Shown: positions 7,881 through 16,747, counted from the first letter of the stretch. The stretch is 64,000 nucleotides of DNA from CAYWWY01 sp964462525 (GCA_964462525.1 CAYWWY010000010.1:1-64000), one strand, 5' to 3'. The notes: generated by a model from the sequence alone, not told the origin. Program-made: numbers and translations.

Positions 7881-9062
7881 ATGAAGAAAATTACGGTAAT
7901 GGTATTGGCATGTTTGATGATCCTAAGCGTAGTATCCTTTGCTCAAGAAGACGGTGTCTATCCGGACAAAGTGGTTATCGGTTCCTTTCAGGCCTTATCT
8001 GGTGCTGTTGCTCCCATCGGAGTATCTATGCGGAAAGGGATGGATGCCTACTTCAATTGGGTCAATACAACCGGTGGTGTACACGGACGAAAGATCGAGT
8101 TGATTGTAGCCGATGACCAATTCAATCCTTCCCGCACGGTAATTGAAGTGAAACGGATGGTCGAACAAGATAAGGTCTTCTCCATCGTCGGTGGGCTGGG
8201 TAGCCCGGGATGTCTGGCTGTTATGGACTATTTAAACGACATGAAGGTGCCTTTCGTTTATCAAGGAGGAGGAACAAGCCTATTTGCGATTCCGCCGAAA
8301 GAGTATATCTTCTCAGTTCAACCAAACTACACGCTCGAAGGCTCATTGATGGCCAAGTATTTCACTGAGGTTTTAGACAAGCAACGGATTGGAATCGTTT
8401 ATCGCGCTGATGATGCTGGAAAAGAAGCCCACGAATCAATGAAAGTATGGTTGGCAGAGCATGGGATGTCAAATCGGTTGGTTGCGGAGATACCTGTTTC
8501 AGTCACAGCTTTGTCCTTCGACAACGAAATCATCCAACTGATGCAAAGAAATTGTGATGCGGTTGCTTTGGTAATGTGGTTGCCCCAATCACCGAATCTC
8601 CTCAAGCAGGCTCAGGATTATGGATTTACTCCACTGTTCCTTGGTTCATATGCTAATCCTGATCCCACAGTGGTTGATATGGCAGGAGATGCGGCAGAGG
8701 GATTCCAGGCAATGGCATGGGTCTATCTGGATGCAGAATCAGAAGAGTTTGCAAAGTATATCGATATCTACCAACAAAGCTTCCCGGGAGAGATTCCCAA
8801 TGCGTATGCTGCTGCGGGTTTCATCGCAGGAGAAGTCTTTACCGAAGGCCTGAGAAGAGCGGGAGAGATGCCTACTCGCAGAAAACTTGTCAATGCCTTG
8901 GAAACAATGTACAACTGGCAAGGTTTGATCAGCCCCGCGATCCTTTATGGTCCCCTCGAAGAAGGAAATGATACAACACGCCTTGGAGTCACAAAAATGT
9001 ATGTGATGGAAGTAAAGGACGGCGTGTGGGAATGGGCACACGACTGGATCAGTCTTCAGTAA
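7881..9062 (+). CDS. Branched-chain amino acid-type ABC transporter, periplasmic substrate-binding protein (LivJ/K family)
   Basis: The 393-residue protein has a typical Sec signal peptide (lysines, then a hydrophobic stretch ending near the FAQ at residue 21), followed by a Periplasmic-binding type I domain: GSFQALSGAVAPIGVSMRKGMDAY and then NTTGGVHGRKIEL. It captures a solute outside the membrane for the permease encoded downstream. LivJ-like proteins bind not only Leu/Ile/Val but also short-chain acids, amides and aromatic compounds, so the family alone does not give the ligand. GAAGGAGG precedes the ATG. A terminator directly after the gene suggests this subunit is made in excess over the membrane parts, as is common. 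Confidence 0.9.
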   Translation: MKKITVMVLACLMILSVVSFAQEDGVYPDKVVIGSFQALSGAVAPIGVSMRKGMDAYFNWVNTTGGVHGRKIELIVADDQFNPSRTVIEVKRMVEQDKVFSIVGGLGSPGCLAVMDYLNDMKVPFVYQGGGTSLFAIPPKEYIFSVQPNYTLEGSLMAKYFTEVLDKQRIGIVYRADDAGKEAHESMKVWLAEHGMSNRLVAEIPVSVTALSFDNEIIQLMQRNCDAVALVMWLPQSPNLLKQAQDYGFTPLFLGSYANPDPTVVDMAGDAAEGFQAMAWVYLDAESEEFAKYIDIYQQSFPGEIPNAYAAAGFIAGEVFTEGLRRAGEMPTRRKLVNALETMYNWQGLISPAILYGPLEEGNDTTRLGVTKMYVMEVKDGVWEWAHDWISLQ

Positions 9063-9075
9063 ACGATAATCTTCA

Positions 9076-9106
9076 GGACTGGCGATTCACACGCCAGTCC
9101 TTTTTC
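9076..9106 (+). terminator. Rho-independent (partial) terminator after the binding-protein gene
   Basis: A 10-bp perfect stem AGGACTGGCG / CGCCAGTCCT (9076-9085 with 9093-9102) has a 7-nt loop and is followed by five T. It lies between the binding-protein gene and the ATPase/permease genes. It may let a fraction of transcripts through, giving more binding protein than transporter. Confidence 0.85.
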
Positions 9107-9221
9107 CTCTTTTGATCTTTGTCCAAAACATCGTTCAATCTTTAATTCAATTATCTTGAGTTTGGGTTGTTATGGAGAAGGGTTAAAAAACAGTCATGAA
9201 ACCTGATAAGAGGTGATCATC

Positions 9222-9989
9222 TTGGGATTGCTCGAAATTCATAGATGCACAGTGCGTTTTGGAGGAGTAGTAGCTGTTTCTGAAATGGATATGGTGGTTG
9301 AAAAAGGCGAGATCCATTCTTTGATTGGTCCAAATGGTGCAGGAAAAACCACGTTGTTCAACGTGATTACCCATGTCATTGAACCGAACGAAGGACAAGT
9401 GATCTTCGATAGTCACGACCTAAGAGAAGCGATGGCTCATCAGATTATCGAGTATGGGATCAGCCGTACCTTTCAAAACCTTGAAATCTTCAAATTCATG
9501 ACGGTGTTGGATAACCTGCTGGTGGGGTATCATGCGCACCTTCCTGTCCGTTTCTGGCAAGAATGCTTGAAAACGAAGAAAGAGAAGGAAGAAGAGAGCA
9601 AGGGCGAGGAAAAAGCCTTTGAGGTCGCCGACTTTCTGGGCATTCGCAACCGTCTTTCCAGCTTTGCCGGAATGCTGCCTTATGGTTTGCAGAAGATGGT
9701 CGAGATCGGGAGGGCTCTAATGAGTGATCCTGTGCTTCTGCTTCTGGACGAACCTGCTGCTGGGTTGAACAATGCCGAAACGACGCAACTGAAACGTACC
9801 ATTCATCAGCTGAACGATCTGGGTATTACCTTATTGCTGGTAGAACATGACATGAATTTGGTTATGGATATTTCAAAACAGATAACGGTGATGAACTTCG
9901 GGAAAAAGATCAGCGAAGGTGGTCCCGAAGTGGTTCGAAATGATCCAAGAGTCATCGAAGCCTACTTAGGAGAAAAGAAGTATGCTTGA
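9222..9989 (+). CDS. LivG-type ABC transporter ATP-binding protein
   Basis: I chose TTG at 9222 because AGAGGTGAT (9209-9217) is correctly spaced and the product then begins GLLEIHRCTVRFGG, like other LivG proteins; GTG at 9213 is the alternative. The 255-residue ATPase has Walker A GPNGAGKTT, a LivG-like ISRTFQN Q-loop segment, a divergent signature region (PYGLQKMVEIGRAL in place of LSGGQ), and Walker B LLLLDEP. It energises import with LivF. The LivF gene overlaps its end by 8 bp. The unusual signature PYGLQ is the common LivG form. Confidence 0.92.
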   Translation: MGLLEIHRCTVRFGGVVAVSEMDMVVEKGEIHSLIGPNGAGKTTLFNVITHVIEPNEGQVIFDSHDLREAMAHQIIEYGISRTFQNLEIFKFMTVLDNLLVGYHAHLPVRFWQECLKTKKEKEEESKGEEKAFEVADFLGIRNRLSSFAGMLPYGLQKMVEIGRALMSDPVLLLLDEPAAGLNNAETTQLKRTIHQLNDLGITLLLVEHDMNLVMDISKQITVMNFGKKISEGGPEVVRNDPRVIEAYLGEKKYA

Positions 9990-10695
9990 ACTCCAGAATA
10001 TTCAGGTGAGATATGGATACATGGTTGCTTTAAAAGACGTAAGTTTAAAAGTGGGTACCAATACGGTTACTGCCCTTTTGGGTGCGAACGGAGCCGGAAA
10101 ATCGACGACTTTGCGTACCATTTCTGGGCTCAATCGTGCCTATAGAGGGAAGATTGAACTCGACACCGGTGAGAAGAAAGAGATTCAGAATATCGAGCCT
10201 TCAAAGATAGTCAACATGGGAATTGTGTTGACTCCAGAAGGCAGGCAGATCTTCCCTGAACTAACCGTCCATGAAAACCTCCTAGCTGGTGCATACACCG
10301 TCAAAAGCAAATCCCAAGTGAAGCAATCTACAGAGGAAGTCTTTTCGCTATTCCCTGTTTTAAACGAAAGGAGAAAACAGTTGGGCGGGACCCTTTCTGG
10401 AGGAGAACAACAGATGCTGGCAATTGGGCGTTCGCTCATGGCTTCTCCGAATCTTCTGATGCTTGATGAACCATCACTGGGTCTTGCCCCGAAGATCGTT
10501 GAGCAAATCTTCGATATCTTGATAAAACTCAAATCGCAGGGCAAGACCATTTTTTTGGTTGAACAAAACGCCAATCTTGCTTTGCATATCTGTGATTATG
10601 CCTATATTCTTGAAGTAGGCAATGTAACGTTGGAAGGGGACGGACAGACCCTCCTCCGCAATGAATCAGTACAGAAAAAATACCTGGGCGGATGA
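9982..10695 (+). CDS. LivF-type ABC transporter ATP-binding protein
   Basis: The 237-residue ABC ATPase has Walker A GANGAGKST, the LivF-typical VLTPEGRQIFPELTV segment, signature LSGGEQQ, and Walker B LLMLDEPSLGLAP. It pairs with LivG to power the permease heterodimer. The gene starts inside the end of livG and is followed after 15 bp by livH. Family assignment is clear. Confidence 0.93.
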   Translation: MLELQNIQVRYGYMVALKDVSLKVGTNTVTALLGANGAGKSTTLRTISGLNRAYRGKIELDTGEKKEIQNIEPSKIVNMGIVLTPEGRQIFPELTVHENLLAGAYTVKSKSQVKQSTEEVFSLFPVLNERRKQLGGTLSGGEQQMLAIGRSLMASPNLLMLDEPSLGLAPKIVEQIFDILIKLKSQGKTIFLVEQNANLALHICDYAYILEVGNVTLEGDGQTLLRNESVQKKYLGG

Positions 10696-10710
10696 AAAGG
10701 AAGTGATGAT

Positions 10711-11592
10711 GTGATTCTACAACAGGTAATCCTGGGTTTGCGAGACGGAAGTCTATTCGCTCTGGTAGCTATTGGACTGGTGATCCTTTTCAAGACCACC
10801 GGTCTGTTGAACTTTGCGTATGGTTCCATGGGTATGTTTGCAGCATATATCGTCTTCACGTTCGTGGTGTTCGTGTCAACGCCTCTATGGTTGGCGGTAA
10901 TAATCGGAATGGCTTTTGCAGTTGCACTTGGCCTGACCGCTGAGCGTTTTCTGCTCAGACCCATCAGGCATCTTTCCCGATCTGCGCTTCTCATTATCAC
11001 CCTCGGGATGCTCATGATCCTGGAAGGCTTGGCCTTGCAGATCTGGAAACAGGATTATCGCCAGCTTCCCCCGCTGGTGACGGGAAGACCAATGATCATC
11101 CGTTTTTCAGACATCTTTCTGGTCATTCCGCAACAGGATATCCTGATTTTTTGGATTACCGGTTTTACGGTGCTGGGGATCTTTCTGTACTTGAAGTACA
11201 CCAAAATGGGATTGGCGATCCGAGCGACTGCCCAAAAGGAAGAAGCCGCCAGGCTGATGGGTATAAGAGTCAATACGGTATATGCCTTTTCTTGGGGTCT
11301 GGCTGCTGGTCTGAGCGCTCTTGCAGCGGTTCTTGCGGCTCCCCGCACGCAGATTCATCCCAGTATGATGATCGATCTCCAGATTCATGGGTTGATTGCC
11401 GCTGTGCTCGGGGGCTTTGAAAGCATACCGGGAGCGATCGTCGGTGGTCTTTTGCTTGGGATTATCGAGCAACTCGTCGGGAGTTATATTTCTGTGGAGC
11501 TGAAACTGACCTTTGCCTTGGTGGTGGTCATCATCGTCCTGCTGATAAAACCTGCAGGGATTTTAGGTAAAACCAGCCGAAGGAGGGTCTGA
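10711..11592 (+). CDS. LivH-type ABC transporter permease
   Basis: The 293-residue, very hydrophobic protein has about eight membrane segments and the LivH features AIGLVILFKTTGLLNFAYG near the N-terminus and GLAIRATAQKEEAARLMGI as the cytoplasmic ATPase-contacting loop. It forms the channel with the LivM unit. The start is GTG at 10711, preceded by AAGGAAGTGATGAT. It ends 3 bp before the next gene. Confidence 0.91.
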   Translation: MILQQVILGLRDGSLFALVAIGLVILFKTTGLLNFAYGSMGMFAAYIVFTFVVFVSTPLWLAVIIGMAFAVALGLTAERFLLRPIRHLSRSALLIITLGMLMILEGLALQIWKQDYRQLPPLVTGRPMIIRFSDIFLVIPQQDILIFWITGFTVLGIFLYLKYTKMGLAIRATAQKEEAARLMGIRVNTVYAFSWGLAAGLSALAAVLAAPRTQIHPSMMIDLQIHGLIAAVLGGFESIPGAIVGGLLLGIIEQLVGSYISVELKLTFALVVVIIVLLIKPAGILGKTSRRRV

Positions 11593-11595
11593 TTC

Positions 11596-13368
11596 ATGAA
11601 TGTCAAGAAAAACTTCTTGATCTTTTCTGTCTTCCTCTTGATTTTACCGCTTATCTTTATACAGCAGACTTTCATGATCAGTATTTTCAGTCAGGTTCTG
11701 ATCTTTAGCATAGCAGCCCTAGGGTTAAATATCCTCATGGGATATGCGGGTCAGATATCCATTGGACATGGGGCTTTTCTGGCGATTGGCGCATATGCTT
11801 CCGCGATTCTGACCAAAGAGTTCCAAATTCCTTTTTTGGTTACTGTCTTTCTTTCAGCGGGTTTATCGGGCGCGTTTGGGCTGATTCTGGGTTTTCCGGC
11901 GTTGAGATTGACCGGTTTTTACCTTGCGATTGCCACCATCGCCTTTGGGGTGGCGATTGAACAGCTTTTGGGCGCCTGGGGTTTTGTTGGTGGTCAGACA
12001 GGATATCGCAATATTCCACCGGCAGATCTCTTTGGCATTCCCGTTCGATCGGATATTGGGAAGTACTACTTGATCGCGGTGATTACGATCATTCTTTTCA
12101 TAATTGCATTAAACTTCCTTAGCTCGAAAACTGGGCGAGCGATGAAAGCTATACGCGAGAGCGAGTTTGCAGCGCGCTCCAATGGAATCTATCTGGCTAA
12201 GTATAAACTCATCGCATTCGTGATCAGCGCAGTATATGCAGGTATTGCAGGAGCATTATATACCCATACGATCAATTATGTCAACCCGATGGATTTTGGG
12301 TTGGGGCGGTCGATCGATCTATTGGCAATGATCATGGTTGGCGGATTGGCGTCAATTTCCGGTAATTTCATCGGATCGATTCTGATTGTTGCTGTACCTT
12401 TCATGATCAGCCGCGCGCAGATACCTATGTCCATGATTTTCGGTATTCTGTTGCTTGTGATCCTGCTATTCTTCCCAAAAGGGCTGGGGTATGGGGTGTA
12501 CCTGCTGAATCTCAGGTTTTTCCAATGGCCCTATACTCTCTTGCGCAAGTGGATCCGTCAGTTCGGCCAGAGGGGAGACAAACCCATGTTTGTTCGGATC
12601 GGGGAAGAACGAATGCACTACGAAATTGGGGGAAGCCCAAAAGGGAGTCCTATTTTTATGGTCCATGGGAATTTTGCTTCTTGGAGATGGTATAAACCGG
12701 TGATGGACAGATTGGCCAGGATAAGCCAAAGAGGAATTGCCATGGATTTGCTGGGATTTGGTGATTCGAGTAAACCTGCTCGGCCCATCTCTCTGGATCA
12801 ATATGCCCAGGAACTATCGGCGTTTATCCACACCTTTCCAATTAAAAAAATCGATCTGATTGCCCATTCATTGGGCGGTACAGTCGCATTGCGTTATGCG
12901 ATATTGAACCCCGAAAAGATTCGAAAGATGATATTGATCGCTCCCGGACCTGTGGATGGACTCAATACACCGCCTGAGCACTACCCTATTTTGGAGCTGT
13001 ATCCACGAAACCGCGCTCTGCTTAACCAAGCGCTAAAAGGGATCGTCCGGAAAGACCCAGATAAGATCTTGGGCATGTTGGTTAATGATGCGTTGATGAT
13101 GGATAGAAGAGGGTTTAGCGGTAACGCCAAAGCGCTGGAACAACCTATGGAGCTATCAAGTCTGCAAGCCCTTCAATTTCCGATCTTGATCATCTTGGGA
13201 AAAAAGGATCCATTGATTACTATGAAACTACTCAAACCCACAATAATGAGCATACCCAATGTAAAGGTATTGGAATATGAAGATATTGGGCATAGCATTA
13301 ATGTAGAAGATCCAGACCGTATGGTGGATTTGATCCATGATTTTTTCTCGGATCGTCAGGAGGGATAA
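11596..13368 (+). CDS. LivM-type permease fused to a C-terminal alpha/beta hydrolase
   Basis: The 590-residue protein combines two families. Residues about 1-310 are a LivM permease with multiple membrane segments, ILMGYAGQISIGHGAF and the ATPase-contact loop GRAMKAIRESEFAARSNGI. After a linker (about 311-330), residues 331-590 are a complete alpha/beta hydrolase with oxyanion motif HGN, nucleophile S425 in AHSLGGT, acid D538 in GKKDP and base H566 in GHSINVED. LivM proteins normally stop at about 300-350 residues. The frame is continuous, so the fusion is not an obvious sequencing error. The hydrolase should face the cytoplasm, next to the ATPases, and would cleave the substrate as it enters. 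An internal ATG with Shine-Dalgarno could also give free hydrolase. Confidence 0.88.
   Translation: MNVKKNFLIFSVFLLILPLIFIQQTFMISIFSQVLIFSIAALGLNILMGYAGQISIGHGAFLAIGAYASAILTKEFQIPFLVTVFLSAGLSGAFGLILGFPALRLTGFYLAIATIAFGVAIEQLLGAWGFVGGQTGYRNIPPADLFGIPVRSDIGKYYLIAVITIILFIIALNFLSSKTGRAMKAIRESEFAARSNGIYLAKYKLIAFVISAVYAGIAGALYTHTINYVNPMDFGLGRSIDLLAMIMVGGLASISGNFIGSILIVAVPFMISRAQIPMSMIFGILLLVILLFFPKGLGYGVYLLNLRFFQWPYTLLRKWIRQFGQRGDKPMFVRIGEERMHYEIGGSPKGSPIFMVHGNFASWRWYKPVMDRLARISQRGIAMDLLGFGDSSKPARPISLDQYAQELSAFIHTFPIKKIDLIAHSLGGTVALRYAILNPEKIRKMILIAPGPVDGLNTPPEHYPILELYPRNRALLNQALKGIVRKDPDKILGMLVNDALMMDRRGFSGNAKALEQPMELSSLQALQFPILIILGKKDPLITMKLLKPTIMSIPNVKVLEYEDIGHSINVEDPDRMVDLIHDFFSDRQEG
12571..12588 (+). 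promoter_or_regulatory. Possible internal ribosome binding site and start for the hydrolase domain
   Basis: AGGGGAG at 12571-12577 lies 8 bp before an in-frame ATG (12586-12588, codon 331), exactly at the junction between permease and hydrolase. This would allow a separate 260-residue hydrolase to be made from the same mRNA. It may be a trace of two originally separate genes whose stop codon was lost. Not proven. Confidence 0.4.
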
Positions 13369-13369
13369 T

Positions 13370-14194
13370 GTGGAATTTCAGCTTGCGGATGGCGGAACGA
13401 TATACTATCAAACCCATGGAGAAAAGGGTGATTGGTTGGTTTTTCTCAATGGGATCATGATGAACTGCATGAGTTGGTTGAATTATGTTCCAAAAGTTGC
13501 TCCTTTTCATCGCCTTCTGCTTTTAGATTTTCGTGATCAAGGGAAATCCTCGTGCCGTGATCCAGGGTACACCAGTGATGTCCATGTCGAGGACCTGATT
13601 GAAATGATGGACCATTTACAGATCGAAAAAGCGCACATGATGGGTGTTTCCTACGGTGGCCAGGTTGCGCTTCATTTTGTTCGACAACACCCAGAACGGC
13701 TCCATTCACTGTCGCTGGTTACAGTAATCCCTTTTGTTACACGATATATGCAAGCCTTCGGAGATGCTTGGGAAACTGCCGCTAAACTCCAAAATGGGGC
13801 CGATTTTTTCTCTTTGGCGATTCCGCCCATTTATTCCGAATCCTTTTATCTCGAGCACTGGGATTGGCTAAAAGAGAGGCAAAAACTATTCCATGATTTC
13901 CTTACCCCGCAATGGTTTGATGGATTCCTCCGGCTTTCACAAAGCGCTCAAACATTTGATCTTCGGAAAATGCTCAAAGAGATCCGGGTTCCCACACTTT
14001 TAATCAGCGCGGAAAAAGATATACTAACACCGAAAGACCACATGAAAGAAATGGCCCGAAAGATTCCCGGATCGATCCATTTGGAAATCCCCGATGCAGG
14101 ACATGGCGCCTTTTTGGAAAAACCAGAGGCTTTTCTAACTGCTTTGCTGGGTTTTACTACCTGTTCGTATCAAATACGCCTGAATCAGGAGTAA
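13370..14194 (+). CDS. Alpha/beta hydrolase (second hydrolase of the import island)
   Basis: GTG at 13370 is the best start: AGGAGG (13359-13364) is 5 bp upstream and the previous stop is 1 bp away. The 274-residue protein has a full hydrolase triad: nucleophile S94 in GVSYGGQ, an Asp in SAEKDILTP, and a His in DAGHGAF near the C-terminus. Such enzymes cleave esters, lactones, amides or C-C bonds in diketones. It differs in sequence from the fused hydrolase of the previous gene, so the two may act in sequence or on different bonds. It is the last gene of the island. No signal peptide is visible; it should be cytoplasmic. Confidence 0.86.
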   Translation: MEFQLADGGTIYYQTHGEKGDWLVFLNGIMMNCMSWLNYVPKVAPFHRLLLLDFRDQGKSSCRDPGYTSDVHVEDLIEMMDHLQIEKAHMMGVSYGGQVALHFVRQHPERLHSLSLVTVIPFVTRYMQAFGDAWETAAKLQNGADFFSLAIPPIYSESFYLEHWDWLKERQKLFHDFLTPQWFDGFLRLSQSAQTFDLRKMLKEIRVPTLLISAEKDILTPKDHMKEMARKIPGSIHLEIPDAGHGAFLEKPEAFLTALLGFTTCSYQIRLNQE

Positions 14195-14221
14195 CCAAAC
14201 CCTCAAAGGGATAGTATTCTT

Positions 14222-14959
14222 TCATTTCTCGTCGTACTCCAAAATCCCATAAAAAGGGTAACCCAGGCTTTTAGCAATTCCGATCGAAGCTTTTCTTTGC
14301 GGTTCAACACGGATTTGTGGGATTTTCTGCGTTGCAAAAATCCGTTTCGTGAGTTCACTGGCGCATAAAGCCCCGAGTCCTTGATTCCTGTAGTTCGGAT
14401 GGGTTACGTACCCGATATCGAAGATCCATTTTTCTTGATCGAAAGAAAAAGCGCTACTTCTGGAAACCCTCTTTCCCTTAACAAAAGCCCCAAATACCAA
14501 GGGGTGATCAAGCTCCACAAAACCTGCTTCCAAATCTTCGGAAGAGGAAGCTTTGGTCATCTCGTTAAATGAAACCCGGTCAGTTTCTTGGAGCGCTCTA
14601 ACCTCAACAGCCTTTGGAATCGGTTTTGGACAAAAATCCTTTTCTTCAGCGTAGAAGAAATGCTCTGGTGTACCCAGACGCAATCCGTGATTGCTCAGGA
14701 ACCTTCGAAAACTTAGAGCATCCTACAGCGGTTCGCCTTGTTCCGCATGTTTCATCAGCCGATCATAAGCTTCCTGGTTCAATCCAACAACTCATGTACT
14801 ATTGTCTGATGTGCCTAAGATGGTAACTTGCTGTTTCGTGTCTTCTTCACGAAGCAGCAGGTGAAATCCAGATTGCTGAATCTGTCTCTGAAATCCGTTC
14901 TCTCTGAAAGTTCTCCCCCAATGAAAATCCCAGATCCTTTCAACATGGTAACTGAGCAT
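14222..14959 (-). pseudogene. GNAT-family acetyltransferase gene with two in-frame stop codons
   Basis: The reading frame from ATG 14959 (Shine-Dalgarno AAGGAGG just upstream) to 14222 spans 246 codons. It is interrupted by TGA at codon 56 (14792-14794) and TAG at codon 79 (14723-14725), with no frameshift. The intact 153-codon C-terminal part contains the GNAT acetyl-CoA-binding motif GYVTHPNYRNQGLGALCASEL and the final strand region KSLGYPFYGILEY. The pieces form one normal-length GNAT protein of about 245 residues. I read it as a recently inactivated acetyltransferase. Stop-codon recoding is the alternative but nothing else supports it. A 153-residue protein from ATG 14683 might still be made, though no good Shine-Dalgarno is seen there. 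Confidence 0.72.
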
Positions 14960-15114
14960 AAATGCCTCCTTGTCGAGAAATCTTCTGCCATTTTGTTATC
15001 CTTTTTTCTCTTGCCCGCATGATAATTCCCCCAGGAAATTTCTGGTTTTTTAGGGGGTGTACTTTGGGCGCATTATCCCTTTTTTCACGACTATTTTTGA
15101 AGCGATTTGTCCGA

Positions 15115-15143
15115 TTGACGGATGATAAAAAAAATGGTATAAT
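15115..15143 (+). promoter_or_regulatory. Strong sigma-70 promoter of rimP-nusA
   Basis: TTGACG (15115-15120), a 17-bp spacer, and TATAAT (15138-15143) with an upstream TG (extended -10). It lies 85 bp before the rimP start. Confidence 0.85.
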
Positions 15144-15227
15144 CTCATTGTCATTCGAGAAACTATTTAGCCACATGGTTCGAGGGCGAAGCCCTCGATC
15201 GTTTTATGGAAGGGAAGAAATAGTAAC

Positions 15228-15698
15228 ATGCATGAGGAAATAAAAAAAGCACAACCTGAGATTCAAGCCTTACTCGACAAGATGGGGCTTGTTTTATTTG
15301 ATATGAAATCTCATCGGATGGGTAAACAGTGGATTTTCACTGTGTTTATCGATCATCCAAGCCGTTCCATCTCGATCCTTGATTGTGAGCACGTTTCTCG
15401 TGCTCTGAGTAACCTTCTGGATGAAAAGAATCTCTTTCAAGGTTCTTATCAATTGGAAGTCTCTTCGCCAGGGGCCGAACGAATCTTGAAAGGGCCACAA
15501 GACTTTCTGCGGTTTGCCGGTCATCTGGTGAAAGCGAAACTGAAAAGCCCTTGGGAGAATCGATCTGTAATCATTGGGGTATTAGTGAAGTATGAAGAGC
15601 AAATAAGCAAATTGACGATTCGAGAAGCAGAGACCCAAAAGGATGCGATCATCTCTTCAACAGATATTTCGGAAATCCGATTACGCCTGGAGGTGTAG
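15228..15698 (+). CDS. rimP: Ribosome maturation factor RimP
   Basis: The 156-residue protein matches RimP, which helps assemble the 30S subunit. It shows the family motif YQLEVSSPGAERIL near residues 79-92, and the N-terminal part ends with an FTVFIDHP strand. Length is typical. It is followed 8 bp later by nusA, the standard RimP-NusA pair, and is driven by the strong promoter at 15115. Confidence 0.9.
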   Translation: MHEEIKKAQPEIQALLDKMGLVLFDMKSHRMGKQWIFTVFIDHPSRSISILDCEHVSRALSNLLDEKNLFQGSYQLEVSSPGAERILKGPQDFLRFAGHLVKAKLKSPWENRSVIIGVLVKYEEQISKLTIREAETQKDAIISSTDISEIRLRLEV

Positions 15699-15706
15699 AA
15701 ACAATC

Positions 15707-16747
15707 ATGAATGTACACTTAATTGAAGCCCTAGAGCAACTACAAGAAGAAAAAGGAATCTCGAAGGAAGAGACTTTGATCGCTTTGGAAACCGCTTTGC
15801 GAACGGCATATAAAAAAGCGTTTGGAAACGAAGAGAACGTAGAAATCCATATTGATCGCCTTAGCGGTGAGATTTCCATTTTACAGGTTTTTGAAGTTCT
15901 AGAAGAGTGGGATGATATCGAAGATCGGGAAGGAAAACTCTTGCTTGAAGATGCTCGGAAAATCGACCATCTTTGTTCTGTTGGAGATACGGTACGTCAG
16001 AAAGTAAATACAAAAAAATTCAATCGGATAGCAGCTCAGGTAGGAAAACAAGTGCTTGTTCAGAAAATCCGTGAACTCGAAAAAGATTCGTTATTCCAGC
16101 AATACAAAGATTTAGCAGGCGGCATTGCAACCGCAGAAGTGATGCGATCGATTCCGGATGGTTATGAGATTCGAATTGGTAAACTAAATACCATGATTCG
16201 TTCAGAGCATATGATTCCGGGAGAACGGTTTCGGAATGGAGAATTAATCAAAGTGCTTATCGAACATGTGGAGAAGAAAACCCGAGGCGCGATCATCAAA
16301 GCCGATCGCAGTTCTCCTGCTTTTGTTGTTGCCTTGTTAAAGAAGGAAGTTCCTGAACTGGAAGAAGGGGTGATTGAAGTCAAAGCCATTGCCCGTGAAC
16401 CAGGGATTCGATCAAAGATCGCGATTCATAGCCATAACATGCAAATCGACCCTGTTGGCTCTTGCGTCGGAGAAAACAGCTCAAGGGTCTCATCGATTTT
16501 GAGAGAACTAAAAGGAGAAAAGGTAGATATCTTCCCTTGGTCAGACGAGATCGTAACCTTAATCAAAAACGCTCTTGCTCCTACCTCTGTTGTCGAAGTA
16601 GAAATTGTAGATGAGGAAAACCGAATCGCCCGGATCTGGGTCCCTCCGACTCAACTTTCATTAGCAATCGGAAAAGGAGGCCAGAACGCGCGCCTTGCCG
16701 CAAAACTAACTTCCTGGAAAATCGATATAAAGCCCGTACTTGAGTAA
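15707..16747 (+). CDS. nusA: Transcription termination/antitermination factor NusA
   Basis: The 346-residue protein has the NusA order: N-terminal RNA-polymerase-binding domain (about 1-125), S1 domain (about 135-200) and two KH domains (about 200-346). The typical segments AIAREPGIRSKIAI and LAIGKGGQNARLAAKLTSWKIDI are present. It lacks the acidic C-terminal repeats of proteobacterial NusA, as do most other bacterial versions. It binds RNA polymerase and modulates pausing and termination. The usual downstream ylxR-infB genes do not follow; instead an unrelated GTPase gene with its own promoter does. Confidence 0.95.
   Translation: MNVHLIEALEQLQEEKGISKEETLIALETALRTAYKKAFGNEENVEIHIDRLSGEISILQVFEVLEEWDDIEDREGKLLLEDARKIDHLCSVGDTVRQKVNTKKFNRIAAQVGKQVLVQKIRELEKDSLFQQYKDLAGGIATAEVMRSIPDGYEIRIGKLNTMIRSEHMIPGERFRNGELIKVLIEHVEKKTRGAIIKADRSSPAFVVALLKKEVPELEEGVIEVKAIAREPGIRSKIAIHSHNMQIDPVGSCVGENSSRVSSILRELKGEKVDIFPWSDEIVTLIKNALAPTSVVEVEIVDEENRIARIWVPPTQLSLAIGKGGQNARLAAKLTSWKIDIKPVLE

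Noticed and set aside
14222..14959. Selenocysteine or pyrrolysine read-through in the GNAT gene
   Set aside because: Two different stop types, no SECIS-like element seen, and no reason for such residues in a GNAT protein; nonsense mutation is simpler.
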